DNA from: Hymenobacter negativus
Lineage (GTDB): Bacteria > Bacteroidota > Bacteroidia > Cytophagales > Hymenobacteraceae
NCBI RefSeq assembly: GCF_017571495.1
Contig: NZ_JAGETZ010000005.1
Location: 248,001-312,000 of the forward strand
DNA: 64,000 nucleotides
Direction: 5' to 3'
The first letter of the stretch is position 1; each line of letters starts with the position of its first letter. Under the pieces are notes generated by a model. The model saw only the letters and a list, made by a program, of their open reading frames with translations, did not search any database and was not told the origin of the DNA. Below, piece by piece: positions 1 through 8,425 of this stretch. The translations under genes and the position numbers were made by a program.

Positions 1-1
1 C

Positions 2-844
2 CAGTTTGTGAACGGGGCTTCCATCCAGAACAAGGGCTGGGAATTCCTGCTCGGCTACCAGAACAAGCTGGCCAATGGCCTGACTTACAACATCACGGGC
101 AACGTTTCGACGTTCCGCAACAAGCTCACCTTCCTCCCCGACGAGGTGATTAACGCCTACGGCGGCAACGGCCAGGACGTGACCCGCATTGGGCACTCCA
201 TCAATGCCACCTATGGCTACGTGGCCGACGGCCTTTTCCAGAGCGCCAGCGAGGTGAGCGGAGCGCCCACTCAGGTAGGGGCCGCCCCCGGCCGCATTCG
301 CTACAAGGACCTGAATGGCGACGGCAAAATCAACAACTTCGACCAGACCTGGATTTCGGAGGGTGTACCCGCTTACAGCTACGGCCTGAACTTAGGCGCT
401 GGCTACAAGGGCTTTGACCTGCAGATTTTCCTGCAAGGCGTGCAGGGCCTCTATGCCTACAACAACTCCAAGTTCCGCACCGACTTCTCTTCTCTGGCTT
501 CCGGCGAGAACTGGGGTGCGCGCCTGCTCGACGCCTGGACGCCCACGAACACCGGCTCGACCATTCCGGCGGCTACCCTCATCAACTCCAATAACGAAGG
601 CCGTGCTTCTACCTACTTCATCGAAAACGCTTCTTACCTGAAGCTGCGCAACGTGCAGCTGGGCTACTCGCTGCCTGCCGAAGTGGCCGGCAAGGTGAAG
701 CTGCAAGGGGTACGCATCTACGTGCAGGCCCAGAATTTCTTGCTCGGCAAAAGCAAGCAGTTCACCGGCCCCGACCCCGAAGTAACGAACTACCAATACC
801 CGGTGCCGCTCATTTTCACCACCGGCCTCAACCTTTCCTTCTAA
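2..844 (+). CDS. SusC-family TonB-dependent outer membrane transporter, C-terminal part (partial)
   Basis: The reading frame is open from the first base of the window, so the N-terminal plug and most of the barrel lie upstream. The visible ~280 residues are the last beta-barrel strands of a SusC/RagA porin. They contain the family's typical late motif RIRYKDLNGDGKINNFDQ, and the chain ends in aromatic GLNLSF, the outer membrane insertion signal. A SusD gene follows after 22 bp, so the two form the usual SusC/SusD glycan import pair. The downstream sugar porter, fructokinase and GH32 enzyme suggest a fructan (levan or inulin) substrate; this is inferred from context, not from the barrel sequence. 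Confidence 0.93.
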   Translation, partial: QFVNGASIQNKGWEFLLGYQNKLANGLTYNITGNVSTFRNKLTFLPDEVINAYGGNGQDVTRIGHSINATYGYVADGLFQSASEVSGAPTQVGAAPGRIRYKDLNGDGKINNFDQTWISEGVPAYSYGLNLGAGYKGFDLQIFLQGVQGLYAYNNSKFRTDFSSLASGENWGARLLDAWTPTNTGSTIPAATLINSNNEGRASTYFIENASYLKLRNVQLGYSLPAEVAGKVKLQGVRIYVQAQNFLLGKSKQFTGPDPEVTNYQYPVPLIFTTGLNLSF

Positions 845-866
845 AGCCCAGCAAAATTCCCCCGCC

Positions 867-2591
867 ATGAAATCGATTAAAACCCTCGCGCTGGCCTGCT
901 CCCTGCTGTCGCTCTCCTTTGGCTGCTCCGATAAGAAATTCCTCGAAGTAGACCCCACCGGCGCCCTCGCCGACGAAGAGTTGAATACGCCCGCCAACAT
1001 TGAAAAGCAGGTGATTGCCGCCTACTCGCAGCTCGGCAACGATGTGTACCGCACCCCCTATACCTCCATGTGGCCCTACGGCAACGTGCGGGCCGGCGAC
1101 GCCTACAAGGGCGGCGGCGGCACCGCCGACGTGGACGCCTTCCACTTCTACGAAACCTTCGCCTTCAACCGCGTCGACGTTGGCAACACCGACGAGCTGT
1201 GGTTCCTGCTTTACATCGGCGTGTCGCGCGCCAACGATGCCCTGCGCCGCCTCGATGCCGTGAGCGACGCCGCCATGCCCAACAAGGCCGTGCGCCAGGG
1301 CGAAGCCCGTTTCCTGCGCGGCCACTTCTACTTTCTGCTGAAGGAGGTGTTCAAGCGCGTTCCCTACATCGACCAAAGCGTGGCCACCAAAGACTACGCC
1401 ACCATCTCGAACGTGGCCCTGAGCAATGACGCGCTCTGGGGCAAAATTGCCGACGACTTCCGCTTTGCGGCAGCCAACCTGCCGGCTGTGCAGCCCGAAA
1501 TTGGCCGGGCCACCAAGTCGGCCGCCCAGGCTTACCTGGCGAAAACGCTCCTCTACCAGGCTTACACGCAGAACGATAACAACGCCGTGACGGGCATTGA
1601 CCCAGCCAAGCTGACGGAAGTGGTGGCACTGTGCGACCAGGTGAGTACCGCCGGCTACGCCCTGAATGCCGATTACGCCACCAACTTCCTGACGGTGGGC
1701 GACAACAGCCGCGAATCGGTGTTCGCCATCCAGTTCTCGCGCAACGACGGCACGCCCAAGGGCCGCACCGACCGCGGCAACGAGCTGAACTACCCCATGA
1801 ACCCCGACTACGGCTGCTGCAGCTTCCACCAGCCCAGCCAGAACCTGGTGAACGCCTACAAGACCGACGCGCAGGGCCTGCCACTCTTCACCACCTTCAA
1901 CAACAGCGACTTGCGTGCCGATATCCCCGCCGACTTCCAGGCCAACGCCGTGGACCCGCGCCTCGACCACACCGTGGCCATCCCTTCGCACCCGTACAAA
2001 TACGACCCCACGTTTGTGTTTCAGAACTCGTGGGTGCGCGTGCCGCAGGTGTACGGCTACTTCATGTCGATGAAGGAGAACGTGTTGCCCTCGGACCCTA
2101 GCTTCCAGAAGAACCCGCCCTTTATGAGCACCTCGAAGAACTGGACCGTCATCCGCTACGCCGACGTGCTGCTCTGGAAGGCCGAGGCCCTGATTGAGCT
2201 CAACCGCGCTTCGGAGGCCCTGCCCATCATCAACCAGATTCGCCAGCGCGCCCAAAACAGCACCGCCCGCCTGCGCAACAGCGCCGGCCAACCCATCTCC
2301 AACTACCGCATTGGCCTATACCCCAGCAGCGGCTGGACGCAGGCCTACGCCCGCGAAGCCCTGCGTTTTGAGCGCCGCCTGGAATTTGCCATGGAGGGCT
2401 ACCGCTTCTTCGACCTCACCCGCTGGGGCATTGCCGCCACCTATATGAACACCTATTTCAGCGTGGAAAAAAACAAACGCCAGTACCTGGCCACGGCCAA
2501 TTTCACGGCCGGCCGCGATGAGTACATGCCCATCCCGCTCAACCAAATCAACTTCAGCAAAGGGCTTTATAAGCAAAACACCGGCTGGTAA
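867..2591 (+). CDS. SusD/RagB-family glycan-binding lipoprotein
   Basis: 574 residues, a normal SusD length. A signal peptide with lipobox ends at Cys20 (SLSFGC), so the mature protein is lipid-anchored at the outer membrane, where SusD lids its SusC partner. The central part has helical TPR-like stretches, and the C-terminal third has the RagB-type EALRFERRLEFAMEGYRFFD motif followed by DLTRWG. It is co-directional with the SusC end 22 bp upstream. The fructan assignment rests on the neighbouring fructokinase and GH32 genes. The 5' region has no copy of the CAGGAG promoter module seen at the rhamnogalacturonan genes. Confidence 0.93.
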   Translation: MKSIKTLALACSLLSLSFGCSDKKFLEVDPTGALADEELNTPANIEKQVIAAYSQLGNDVYRTPYTSMWPYGNVRAGDAYKGGGGTADVDAFHFYETFAFNRVDVGNTDELWFLLYIGVSRANDALRRLDAVSDAAMPNKAVRQGEARFLRGHFYFLLKEVFKRVPYIDQSVATKDYATISNVALSNDALWGKIADDFRFAAANLPAVQPEIGRATKSAAQAYLAKTLLYQAYTQNDNNAVTGIDPAKLTEVVALCDQVSTAGYALNADYATNFLTVGDNSRESVFAIQFSRNDGTPKGRTDRGNELNYPMNPDYGCCSFHQPSQNLVNAYKTDAQGLPLFTTFNNSDLRADIPADFQANAVDPRLDHTVAIPSHPYKYDPTFVFQNSWVRVPQVYGYFMSMKENVLPSDPSFQKNPPFMSTSKNWTVIRYADVLLWKAEALIELNRASEALPIINQIRQRAQNSTARLRNSAGQPISNYRIGLYPSSGWTQAYAREALRFERRLEFAMEGYRFFDLTRWGIAATYMNTYFSVEKNKRQYLATANFTAGRDEYMPIPLNQINFSKGLYKQNTGW

Positions 2592-2603
2592 TAAAGCGGC
2601 TTA

Positions 2604-2684
2604 TTCAACTCAACTTCTGCCCTGTGCCCCGGCGGCGTGGTGGGAACAAGTGTCCCGGAAAGCGGGGCGGAAGCTTGAGTTGAG
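2604..2684. repeat. Imperfect inverted repeat between susD and the sugar porter
   Basis: TTCAACTCAA followed by CTTCTGCCC on the left pairs with GGGCGGAAG and TTGAGTTGA on the right, with one bulge and one mismatch. The right end reads into TGAGACGC, which resembles the GAGACGCGA hairpin family at 5150, 18949 and 25177. It may act as a processing or partial termination signal after susD. Confidence 0.55.
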
Positions 2685-2717
2685 ACGCATGGTTCAATCC
2701 TTTCTACAGATATATCC

Positions 2718-4031
2718 GTGAAAAATAACGTCTTCTTTTGGTCGGTAGTCGTCGCTCTCGGCGGCCTGCTGTTCGGCTTCGATACGGCCGTGATTTCGGG
2801 GGCCGAAGAGGCCATCCAGAAACTCTGGGGCCTGAGTTCCTACGAGCACGGCCTCACCATGTCGATTGCGCTGGTGGGCACAGTGATTGGGGCCATTTTC
2901 GGCAGCGTGCCGAGCGATGCGCTGGGCCGCCGCGGCACCCTCACCTGGATTGCGGTGCTCTACCTCGTGTCGGCGGTGGGCGCGGCGCTCTCGCCGACCT
3001 GGGTGCCTTTTTTGCTGTTCCGCTTTCTGGGCGGGCTGGGGGTAGGGGCCTCGTCGGTGACGGCTCCGCTCTACATCTCGGAAGTGTCGCCGCCTGCCAC
3101 GCGAGGCCGCATGGTGGGCATGTTCCAGTTCAACGTGGTGTTTGGCATCCTGCTGGCTTTCCTGTCGAACTACCTGCTGAAAGACATCGGGCCTAACGCC
3201 TGGCGCTGGATGTTGGGGGTACAGGCGGTGCCGGCTATCGCCTTCTTCCTCTTGTTGTTCCGCATTCCGGAGAGCCCGCGCTGGCTGCTCCGCCGGGGCC
3301 GCACCGAGGAAGCCCGAGCCGTATTCGAGCGCATCGACCCCGCTACGGCCGACGAAAGCATCAGTACTATTCTGGTTGCAAATGCGGCCGAGCAGGGCCC
3401 TGGCGAGTCGCTATGGGCACCGCAGTACCGGCGGCCGGTGCTGCTGGCGGTGCTGTTCGCGGCCTTCAACCAATTGGCTGGTATCAACGCCATTATCTAC
3501 TACGCGCCACGCATTTTTGAGATGACCGGGCGCGGGCAGAGCGCAGCGCTGCTGTCGTCGGCCGGCGTGGGGCTGGTCAACTTCTGCTTCACGCTTCTGG
3601 CCGTGAACATCATCGACAAGTTTGGCCGCCGCCGGCTGATGCTGGTGGGCTCGGTGGGCCTGATTATCACGCTGGGGCTGGTGGCGCGGGCCTTCTACAC
3701 CCAGGAATTTGCGGCGGTGCCACTGCTACTCTTCGGCTACATTGCCTTTTTTGCCTTCTCGCAGGGTGCGGTTATCTGGGTGTTCATTTCCGAGATTTTC
3801 CCCTCGGCGGTGCGGGCCAAGGGGCAGGCTTTGGGCTCCAGCACGCACTGGGTACTGGCGGCGGCCATCACGTTCATTTTCCCGGCCCTCACCGAGAAGC
3901 TGGGCGGCGGCAACACCTTCGCCTTCTTCGGCGGCATGATGGTGCTCCAGCTGCTCTACGTGTGGAAACTGATGCCCGAAACCAAGGGCAAGACCTTGGA
4001 GGAAGCGGATAAGGTGCTGGTGATGCACTAG
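2718..4031 (+). CDS. MFS sugar porter, probable fructose (hexose):H+ symporter
   Basis: 437 residues with about 12 membrane segments, starting at GTG. Signatures of the MFS sugar-porter family are all present: GRRGTL after TM2, RFLGGLGVGASSV and SEVSPPATRGRMV around TM4-5, PESPRWLL before the central loop, NQLAGINAIIYYAP in TM7 and PETKGKTLEE after TM12. It acts in the inner membrane. The next gene is a fructokinase and the one after that a GH32 fructanase, so fructose released in the periplasm is the likely cargo; xylose, glucose or arabinose cannot be excluded from sequence. Confidence 0.88.
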   Translation: MKNNVFFWSVVVALGGLLFGFDTAVISGAEEAIQKLWGLSSYEHGLTMSIALVGTVIGAIFGSVPSDALGRRGTLTWIAVLYLVSAVGAALSPTWVPFLLFRFLGGLGVGASSVTAPLYISEVSPPATRGRMVGMFQFNVVFGILLAFLSNYLLKDIGPNAWRWMLGVQAVPAIAFFLLLFRIPESPRWLLRRGRTEEARAVFERIDPATADESISTILVANAAEQGPGESLWAPQYRRPVLLAVLFAAFNQLAGINAIIYYAPRIFEMTGRGQSAALLSSAGVGLVNFCFTLLAVNIIDKFGRRRLMLVGSVGLIITLGLVARAFYTQEFAAVPLLLFGYIAFFAFSQGAVIWVFISEIFPSAVRAKGQALGSSTHWVLAAAITFIFPALTEKLGGGNTFAFFGGMMVLQLLYVWKLMPETKGKTLEEADKVLVMH

Positions 4032-4038
4032 CGCGTGA

Positions 4039-4174
4039 CCTCACCCCGGGCCCCGGTTCGCTTGATGCGCGAAGCCCGTGGAGAGGCGAGCCTGACGATT
4101 GCAGACGGGCGCGCCGCCGTGGTTCCCCTCTCCGTGGGCTTCGCGCATCAAGCGAACCGGGGCCCGGGGTGAGG
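4039..4174. repeat. Family A long inverted repeat, complete copy
   Basis: Two 48-bp arms (4039-4086 and 4127-4174) pair with only two mismatches. They begin with CCTCACCCCGGGCCCCGG and contain CGCTTGATGCGCGAAGCCC. The 40-bp centre carries CCTGACGATT and GCGCCGCCGTGG, shared with other copies at 9647, 31022, 47235, 50719 and 63642. It fills most of the gap between porter and kinase. On both strands it would fold into a very stable hairpin. Confidence 0.85.
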
Positions 4175-4241
4175 TTTCATTGAACCGGAGGCCCCACTCT
4201 GTATAATAGTTTCCCTCTTCCCAACTTCACCAACTTTCTCC

Positions 4242-5138
4242 ATGTCCACCCTCCCCACCATCGCCTGCTTCGGCGAAATTCTATGGGACATTCTGCCCAC
4301 CGGCAAGCAGCCGGGCGGCGCGCCCTTCAACGTGGCCGTGCATCTGCACCAACTGGGTTTGCCCGTGCGCTTTATCAGCCGCGTAGGCGACGACGAGTTG
4401 GGTACTGAGTTGGTCGATTTCGTGGCCTCGAAAGGCGTAGCGACTGACCTCATTCAGCACGGCAAAACCCACCTCACCGGCGTGGTGAAAGCCAACGTGG
4501 ACGATGCCAACGAGGTGACCTACAAGATTGTGCAGCCCGTGGCTTGGGATTACATCCAGTACGATGCCACCGTGGAAGCCGCCGTAGCCACCGCCGATGC
4601 TTTCGTTTTTGGGAGCTTGGCGGCCCGGCAGGCGGGCACCCGCGAAACCCTGTACCGCTTGCTCGAAAGCGCTAAGTTCAAGGTGTTCGATGTGAACATG
4701 CGCCCGCCGCACTACACCCGCGAGGTGGTGAAATACCTGCTCACCAAAGCGAACATGGTGAAGATGAACCACCACGAGCTGGCCGAAATAATGGAGTGGT
4801 TTGGCACTGAAACCGAGCCGGCGTCTGCCATGCCCTGGCTGGCCCAGCGCTTCGACCTGCAAGCCGTGTGCGTGACCTGCGGCGCCGACGGCGCGATGCT
4901 GTGGGCCAACGACCAGCTCTACCGCGCGCCTGGTGTGGCGGTGCAGGTGCAGGACACTATCGGCAGCGGCGACTCGTTTCTGGCGGCCCTGCTCAAGGGC
5001 TGGCTCACCGGCCAGCACCCCGGCGAGGCGTTGCGTTTCGCTTGCGCCACCGGGGCGCTGGTAGCCACGCACCTGGGCGCTACGCCCAGCATCAGCGAGG
5101 CCGAAGTGGCGGAGCTGCTGGCCGCGCAGGCAGTGTAG
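4242..5138 (+). CDS. PfkB-family carbohydrate kinase, probable fructokinase
   Basis: 298 residues, a typical PfkB/ribokinase length. The N-terminus has CFGEILWDILP and PGGAPFNVAVHL, the substrate-side motif of bacterial fructokinases. The C-terminal signature is D238-TIGSGD-244 with Asp244 as catalytic base and the GSG anion hole. It is a cytoplasmic enzyme phosphorylating fructose with ATP. It lies between the sugar porter and the GH32 enzyme, which supports fructose over ribose or 2-keto-3-deoxygluconate. Confidence 0.88.
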   Translation: MSTLPTIACFGEILWDILPTGKQPGGAPFNVAVHLHQLGLPVRFISRVGDDELGTELVDFVASKGVATDLIQHGKTHLTGVVKANVDDANEVTYKIVQPVAWDYIQYDATVEAAVATADAFVFGSLAARQAGTRETLYRLLESAKFKVFDVNMRPPHYTREVVKYLLTKANMVKMNHHELAEIMEWFGTETEPASAMPWLAQRFDLQAVCVTCGADGAMLWANDQLYRAPGVAVQVQDTIGSGDSFLAALLKGWLTGQHPGEALRFACATGALVATHLGATPSISEAEVAELLAAQAV

Positions 5139-5149
5139 ATAGGAATTGC

Positions 5150-5237
5150 GTTGAGACGCGATGATACTTCGCGTCTCAACGTCTGCACAATTTGCTCGAC
5201 ATCGTTCAACGGGAGACGCGAAGGGTCGCGTCTCTAC
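5150..5237. repeat. Family C inverted repeat (GAGACGCGA type), two nested hairpins
   Basis: A perfect 12-bp hairpin, GTTGAGACGCGA / TCGCGTCTCAAC, spans 5150-5180. A second, GAGACGCGA / TCGCGTCTC, spans 5213-5234. The two halves are also roughly complementary to each other. The same sequence recurs at 18949, 25177 and, weakly, 49597. It lies 12 bp after the kinase stop and 29 bp before the GH32 start. Confidence 0.8.
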
Positions 5238-5265
5238 ATCGTTCGCCTTTTTTCAATTCCCACCA

Positions 5266-6861
5266 ATGAAGAACACCCTATTTCTGGTGCTGGCCGGTGC
5301 CAGCCTTGCCGCGTGCAGCCCCGATTCTAAAACTACTGACACAGCCGCCGCGACCCAGGAAGCCCCAGCCGCCCCAGCCGACGCCGTTGCTGTGCCGCCC
5401 GCTACGCCGCAATACCGGTCCGGCTACCACTTTTCGCCTGCTGCGCACTGGATGAATGACCCGAACGGCATGGTGTACTACGAGGGCGTCTACCATCTAT
5501 TTTTCCAGTATTACCCTGGCGCCATGGTATGGGGCCCTATGCATTGGGGACACGCTACCAGCACCGATTTGGTGAGCTGGAAGGAACAGCCCGTAGCATT
5601 GGCTCCCGATTCGCTGGGCTACATCTTCTCCGGTAGCGCCGTGGTGGATGCGAAGAATACCAGCGGTTTCGGTAAGGATGGCAAAACGCCGCTGGTGGCC
5701 ATTTTTACGCACCACGACCCCAAGGGCGAGAAAGCCGGTACGAAAACCTTCCAGAACCAGAGCCTGGCGTATAGCCTCGATGCGGGCAAAACCTGGACAA
5801 AATACGCCGGCAATCCGGTGCTGAAAAACCCTGGCATTAAGGACTTCCGCGACCCGAAAGTGAGCTGGAACGACGTGGCTAAGAAATGGATAATGACCCT
5901 GGCTACCCTCGACCGCATCACGTTTTTCTCCTCGCCCAACCTGAAGGACTGGACCAAGGAAAGCGAATTTGGCGAGAAGCTAGGCGCACACGGCGGCGTG
6001 TGGGAATGCCCCGATTTGTTCCCCCTCACCCTCAATGGCAAAACCCATTGGGTCCTCATTGTGAACCTGAACCCCGGCGGCCCCAACGGCGGCTCGGGCA
6101 CCCAGTACTTCGTGGGCACCTTCGATGGCCACAAATTCACGCCCCTCAACGACAAGACCAAATGGGCCGACTACGGCCCCGATGACTACGCCGGCGTGAC
6201 CTGGGGCAACACGCCCGGCCGCCGCATCTTCCTGGGCTGGATGAGCAACTGGGACTACGCCAACCAGGTCCCCACCTCGCCCTGGCGCAACGCCACCACC
6301 ATTCCGCGCGAGCTGGGCCTGCGCCAAGTTGGTTCAGAAATCTACCTCACCTCGCAGCCGGTAAAGGAACTGGCCAAGCTGGCTCAGCCAGCCGTGGTGC
6401 TCAAGGATGTGAAAGCTACTGACGCGCCGCTGGACCTAACCAGCCAACTCAGCTTCAGCGGCGATAAATTCTCTTTGAAACTGAGCACCGCGCAGCTGCA
6501 GGATTTCGGGCTGATGCTGAGCAACGCAGCTGGTGAAGAGTTGCGCCTCGGCTACGATGCCTTGGCCAAACAGTACTACATCGACCGGCGCAAGGCGGGC
6601 CCGACTGGCTTCAGTAGCAAATTTGCGGGCCGGCACGTTACGCCGCGTCTAGCTACCACGCCGGCCGCCGATGTGACACTGTATGTAGATGCCACTTCGG
6701 TGGAGCTGTTTGCGGATGGTGGATTGAGCGTAGCGTCGGAGCTGTTTTTTCCGTCCCAGCCCTTTACCGCGCTCAAGCTGGAATCGACGGCGGGGATAAC
6801 CATCCGGGAGTTGTCGTTCAGTAAGTTGACCGGCGTGCAGGCGACCGCCTCCGCGAATTAG
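5266..6861 (+). CDS. GH32 fructan hydrolase lipoprotein (levanase/inulinase/invertase type)
   Basis: 531 residues from ATG 5266. I prefer this to the in-frame ATG at 5161 because the latter lies inside a repeat and would bury the signal peptide. The lipobox ends at Cys17 (LAAC). The GH32 catalytic triad is visible: WMNDPNG with nucleophile Asp65, FRDPKVSW with the transition-state Asp, and WECPDLF with the acid/base Glu. The N-terminal five-bladed propeller is followed by the usual C-terminal beta-sandwich. It cleaves beta-fructosyl linkages at the cell surface or in the periplasm. Exo or endo mode and levan versus inulin cannot be told by eye. Confidence 0.93.
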   Translation: MKNTLFLVLAGASLAACSPDSKTTDTAAATQEAPAAPADAVAVPPATPQYRSGYHFSPAAHWMNDPNGMVYYEGVYHLFFQYYPGAMVWGPMHWGHATSTDLVSWKEQPVALAPDSLGYIFSGSAVVDAKNTSGFGKDGKTPLVAIFTHHDPKGEKAGTKTFQNQSLAYSLDAGKTWTKYAGNPVLKNPGIKDFRDPKVSWNDVAKKWIMTLATLDRITFFSSPNLKDWTKESEFGEKLGAHGGVWECPDLFPLTLNGKTHWVLIVNLNPGGPNGGSGTQYFVGTFDGHKFTPLNDKTKWADYGPDDYAGVTWGNTPGRRIFLGWMSNWDYANQVPTSPWRNATTIPRELGLRQVGSEIYLTSQPVKELAKLAQPAVVLKDVKATDAPLDLTSQLSFSGDKFSLKLSTAQLQDFGLMLSNAAGEELRLGYDALAKQYYIDRRKAGPTGFSSKFAGRHVTPRLATTPAADVTLYVDATSVELFADGGLSVASELFFPSQPFTALKLESTAGITIRELSFSKLTGVQATASAN

Positions 6862-6887
6862 GTTCGGCAAATATTGGGGAAAGCATT

Positions 6888-6922
6888 GTACAGGCTTCCG
6901 GCGCACCGCCGGAAGCCTGTAC
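6888..6922. terminator. Perfect 16-bp hairpin after the GH32 gene
   Basis: Arms GTACAGGCTTCCGGCG and its exact complement are separated by a 3-base loop (CAC), 27 bp after the GH32 stop. There is no T tract on either strand, so it may be a mRNA 3'-end stabiliser or repeat rather than an intrinsic terminator. It marks the boundary between the fructan and pectin gene groups. Confidence 0.6.
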
Positions 6923-7004
6923 TGCCTTAGGGCCAGCAGTGCTCCGGAGTATTGAATAAGCGCAGGGTAGGAAGGGCCGGCGCAAGCTGCCAAGCCGAAG
7001 AGTA

Positions 7005-7039
7005 CAGGAGAGTTTGGGCGAGAATGGACGGTTTCTTGC
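7005..7039 (+). promoter_or_regulatory. CAGGAG promoter module upstream of PL22
   Basis: CAGGAGAGTT at 7005-7014 is followed after 17 bp by a weak box near 7031-7038 (GTTTCTTG). The gene starts at 7112. The 10-mer matches the core found before rhaI, the rhamnulose-phosphate aldolase, rhaT and others. The box here is less like TAnnTTTG than in the best copies. Confidence 0.5.
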
Positions 7040-7111
7040 GCTCGTTCTAACTGGTGAGCCGCGCCTTACCGGGACTTTAAGCGGCTCCCATATCCTTCCC
7101 CATCCCACCCG

Positions 7112-8338
7112 ATGAAAACCGACTGTTACTTGCTCGTTCTTGCCAGCCTGCTGCTGAATTTTGGCAGCCATGCCCAAACCAAGCTGGCTACCGGCAGCCA
7201 AAAGCCCATGCCTGCCGCCGAGTGGATTGATGCTGATACCGGCCATAAAATCGTACGGCTGACAACGTTGGATGGCGCGAATGAGAGCTTCTATTTCCAC
7301 AACAATCCCTTTGTGAAAAGCCTGGGCTCCGAAGGCGACAAGATGGTGTACTACCACACCTCGCCGGCTGGCAAGCAGCTCTACTCTTTCAACCTGAAAA
7401 CACGCCAGAGCGAGCCGCTGACGCGGGCCTTCCCTAAAGTGCACGGCGAAATAGTGGCCAAGAAGCGCCGCGAAGTGTTTTACCAAGTGGGCGATACGGT
7501 TTACGCCACGCACATCGATAACAAGAAGACGCGGCTGGTCTATGTTTTTCCGGCTGATTTCAAGGCCGACATCACTACGCTTAACGCCGATGAAACCCAG
7601 TTGGGTGGGGCCTGGGGCAGCGACGCGGAGAAGGAAATCTACCGTCAGTTTCCGGCCAAGCACGACTTTTTTACCCGCATTTACGAGGCCAAGCTGCCGC
7701 GCACGCTCTTCATGGTGAGCGCCGATGGTAAGAGTCAGCTCACGAAGCTGTTTACCGATAATGCCTGGCTAAACCACGTGCAGTTTTCGCCCACCGATGC
7801 CAACTGCTTGATGTTTTGTCACGAAGGGCCTTGGGAAAAGGTGGACCGCATCTGGACCATCGACACCAAAACCAAGGCTGTGAAGCTGATTCACAAGCGC
7901 ACACTCGACCGCGAAATTGCGGGCCACGAATGGTTCGGGGCCGATGGCAAAACCATCTGGTTCGACCACCAGAAGCCGCGCGGCGAAACCTTCGCCGTAA
8001 CCGGCACTAACCTAAAAACCGGCACCGAAAAGACCTATGCCCTGAAGCGCGACGAGTGGTCGGTGCACTACACCAGCTCGGCCCACCAGAAGACGTTTGC
8101 CGGCGATGGCGGCTACCCGACTTCGGTTGCAAAATCGGCCGAAGGCCACTGGATTTACTTATTCACGCCCGATGGCGACCACTTCAACGCGGAGAAGCTG
8201 GCCAACCTGAAAGTGCACGACTACAAGCTGGAACCCAACGTGCACTTTTCACCCGATGGGAAATGGCTGATTTTTCGGGCCAATTTTGAAGGCCAGGCGC
8301 AGGTGTACGCAGTAGAAATCGCCAAGTCGGCGTCGTAA
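7112..8338 (+). CDS. PL22 oligogalacturonate lyase-like protein, secreted
   Basis: 408 residues with a cleavable signal peptide ending near SHAQ. The body is a seven-bladed propeller of the oligogalacturonate lyase family. Characteristic segments are VHGEIVAKKRREVFYQVGD, MLFCHEGPWEKVDRIW and HYTSSAHQKTFAGDGG; the His residues of these segments coordinate the metal in family members. It would beta-eliminate short unsaturated uronic-acid oligomers from pectin. It heads a + strand group with GH105, GH106 and rhaM, all of which act on rhamnogalacturonan oligomers. Unlike the cytoplasmic enterobacterial Ogl, this one looks periplasmic. Confidence 0.85.
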   Translation: MKTDCYLLVLASLLLNFGSHAQTKLATGSQKPMPAAEWIDADTGHKIVRLTTLDGANESFYFHNNPFVKSLGSEGDKMVYYHTSPAGKQLYSFNLKTRQSEPLTRAFPKVHGEIVAKKRREVFYQVGDTVYATHIDNKKTRLVYVFPADFKADITTLNADETQLGGAWGSDAEKEIYRQFPAKHDFFTRIYEAKLPRTLFMVSADGKSQLTKLFTDNAWLNHVQFSPTDANCLMFCHEGPWEKVDRIWTIDTKTKAVKLIHKRTLDREIAGHEWFGADGKTIWFDHQKPRGETFAVTGTNLKTGTEKTYALKRDEWSVHYTSSAHQKTFAGDGGYPTSVAKSAEGHWIYLFTPDGDHFNAEKLANLKVHDYKLEPNVHFSPDGKWLIFRANFEGQAQVYAVEIAKSAS

Positions 8339-8361
8339 GAATGAACAAGAATAAAGTACGC

Positions 8362-8393
8362 GTTATGCCGAGCGCAGCCGAGGCATGACGCGT
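8362..8393. repeat. Family B repeat, single half-copy
   Basis: GTTATGCCGAGCGCAGCCGA followed by GGCATGACGCG matches one arm of the family B hairpins (15925, 17337, 27271, 32425, 41816) but the opposite arm is absent. It is a truncated relic in the 87-bp gap between PL22 and GH105. Confidence 0.6.
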
Positions 8394-8425
8394 TCTACCT
8401 GCATGATGTTCCAGATTAAAAACCA

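Noticed and set aside
828..2291. 487-codon open frame antisense to susD
   Set aside because: GC-rich coding DNA commonly leaves the opposite strand open; its composition is low-complexity and the + strand protein is a clear SusD. The same applies to similar long antisense frames across the window.
4039..4174. Long inverted repeats as insertion-sequence ends
   Set aside because: There is no transposase frame between or near the arms; they are better viewed as small non-autonomous elements.
4202..4213. TATAATAGTTTC before the fructokinase as a promoter box
   Set aside because: It only partly resembles TAnnTTTG, has no clear upstream element, and the gene may be read from the porter transcript.
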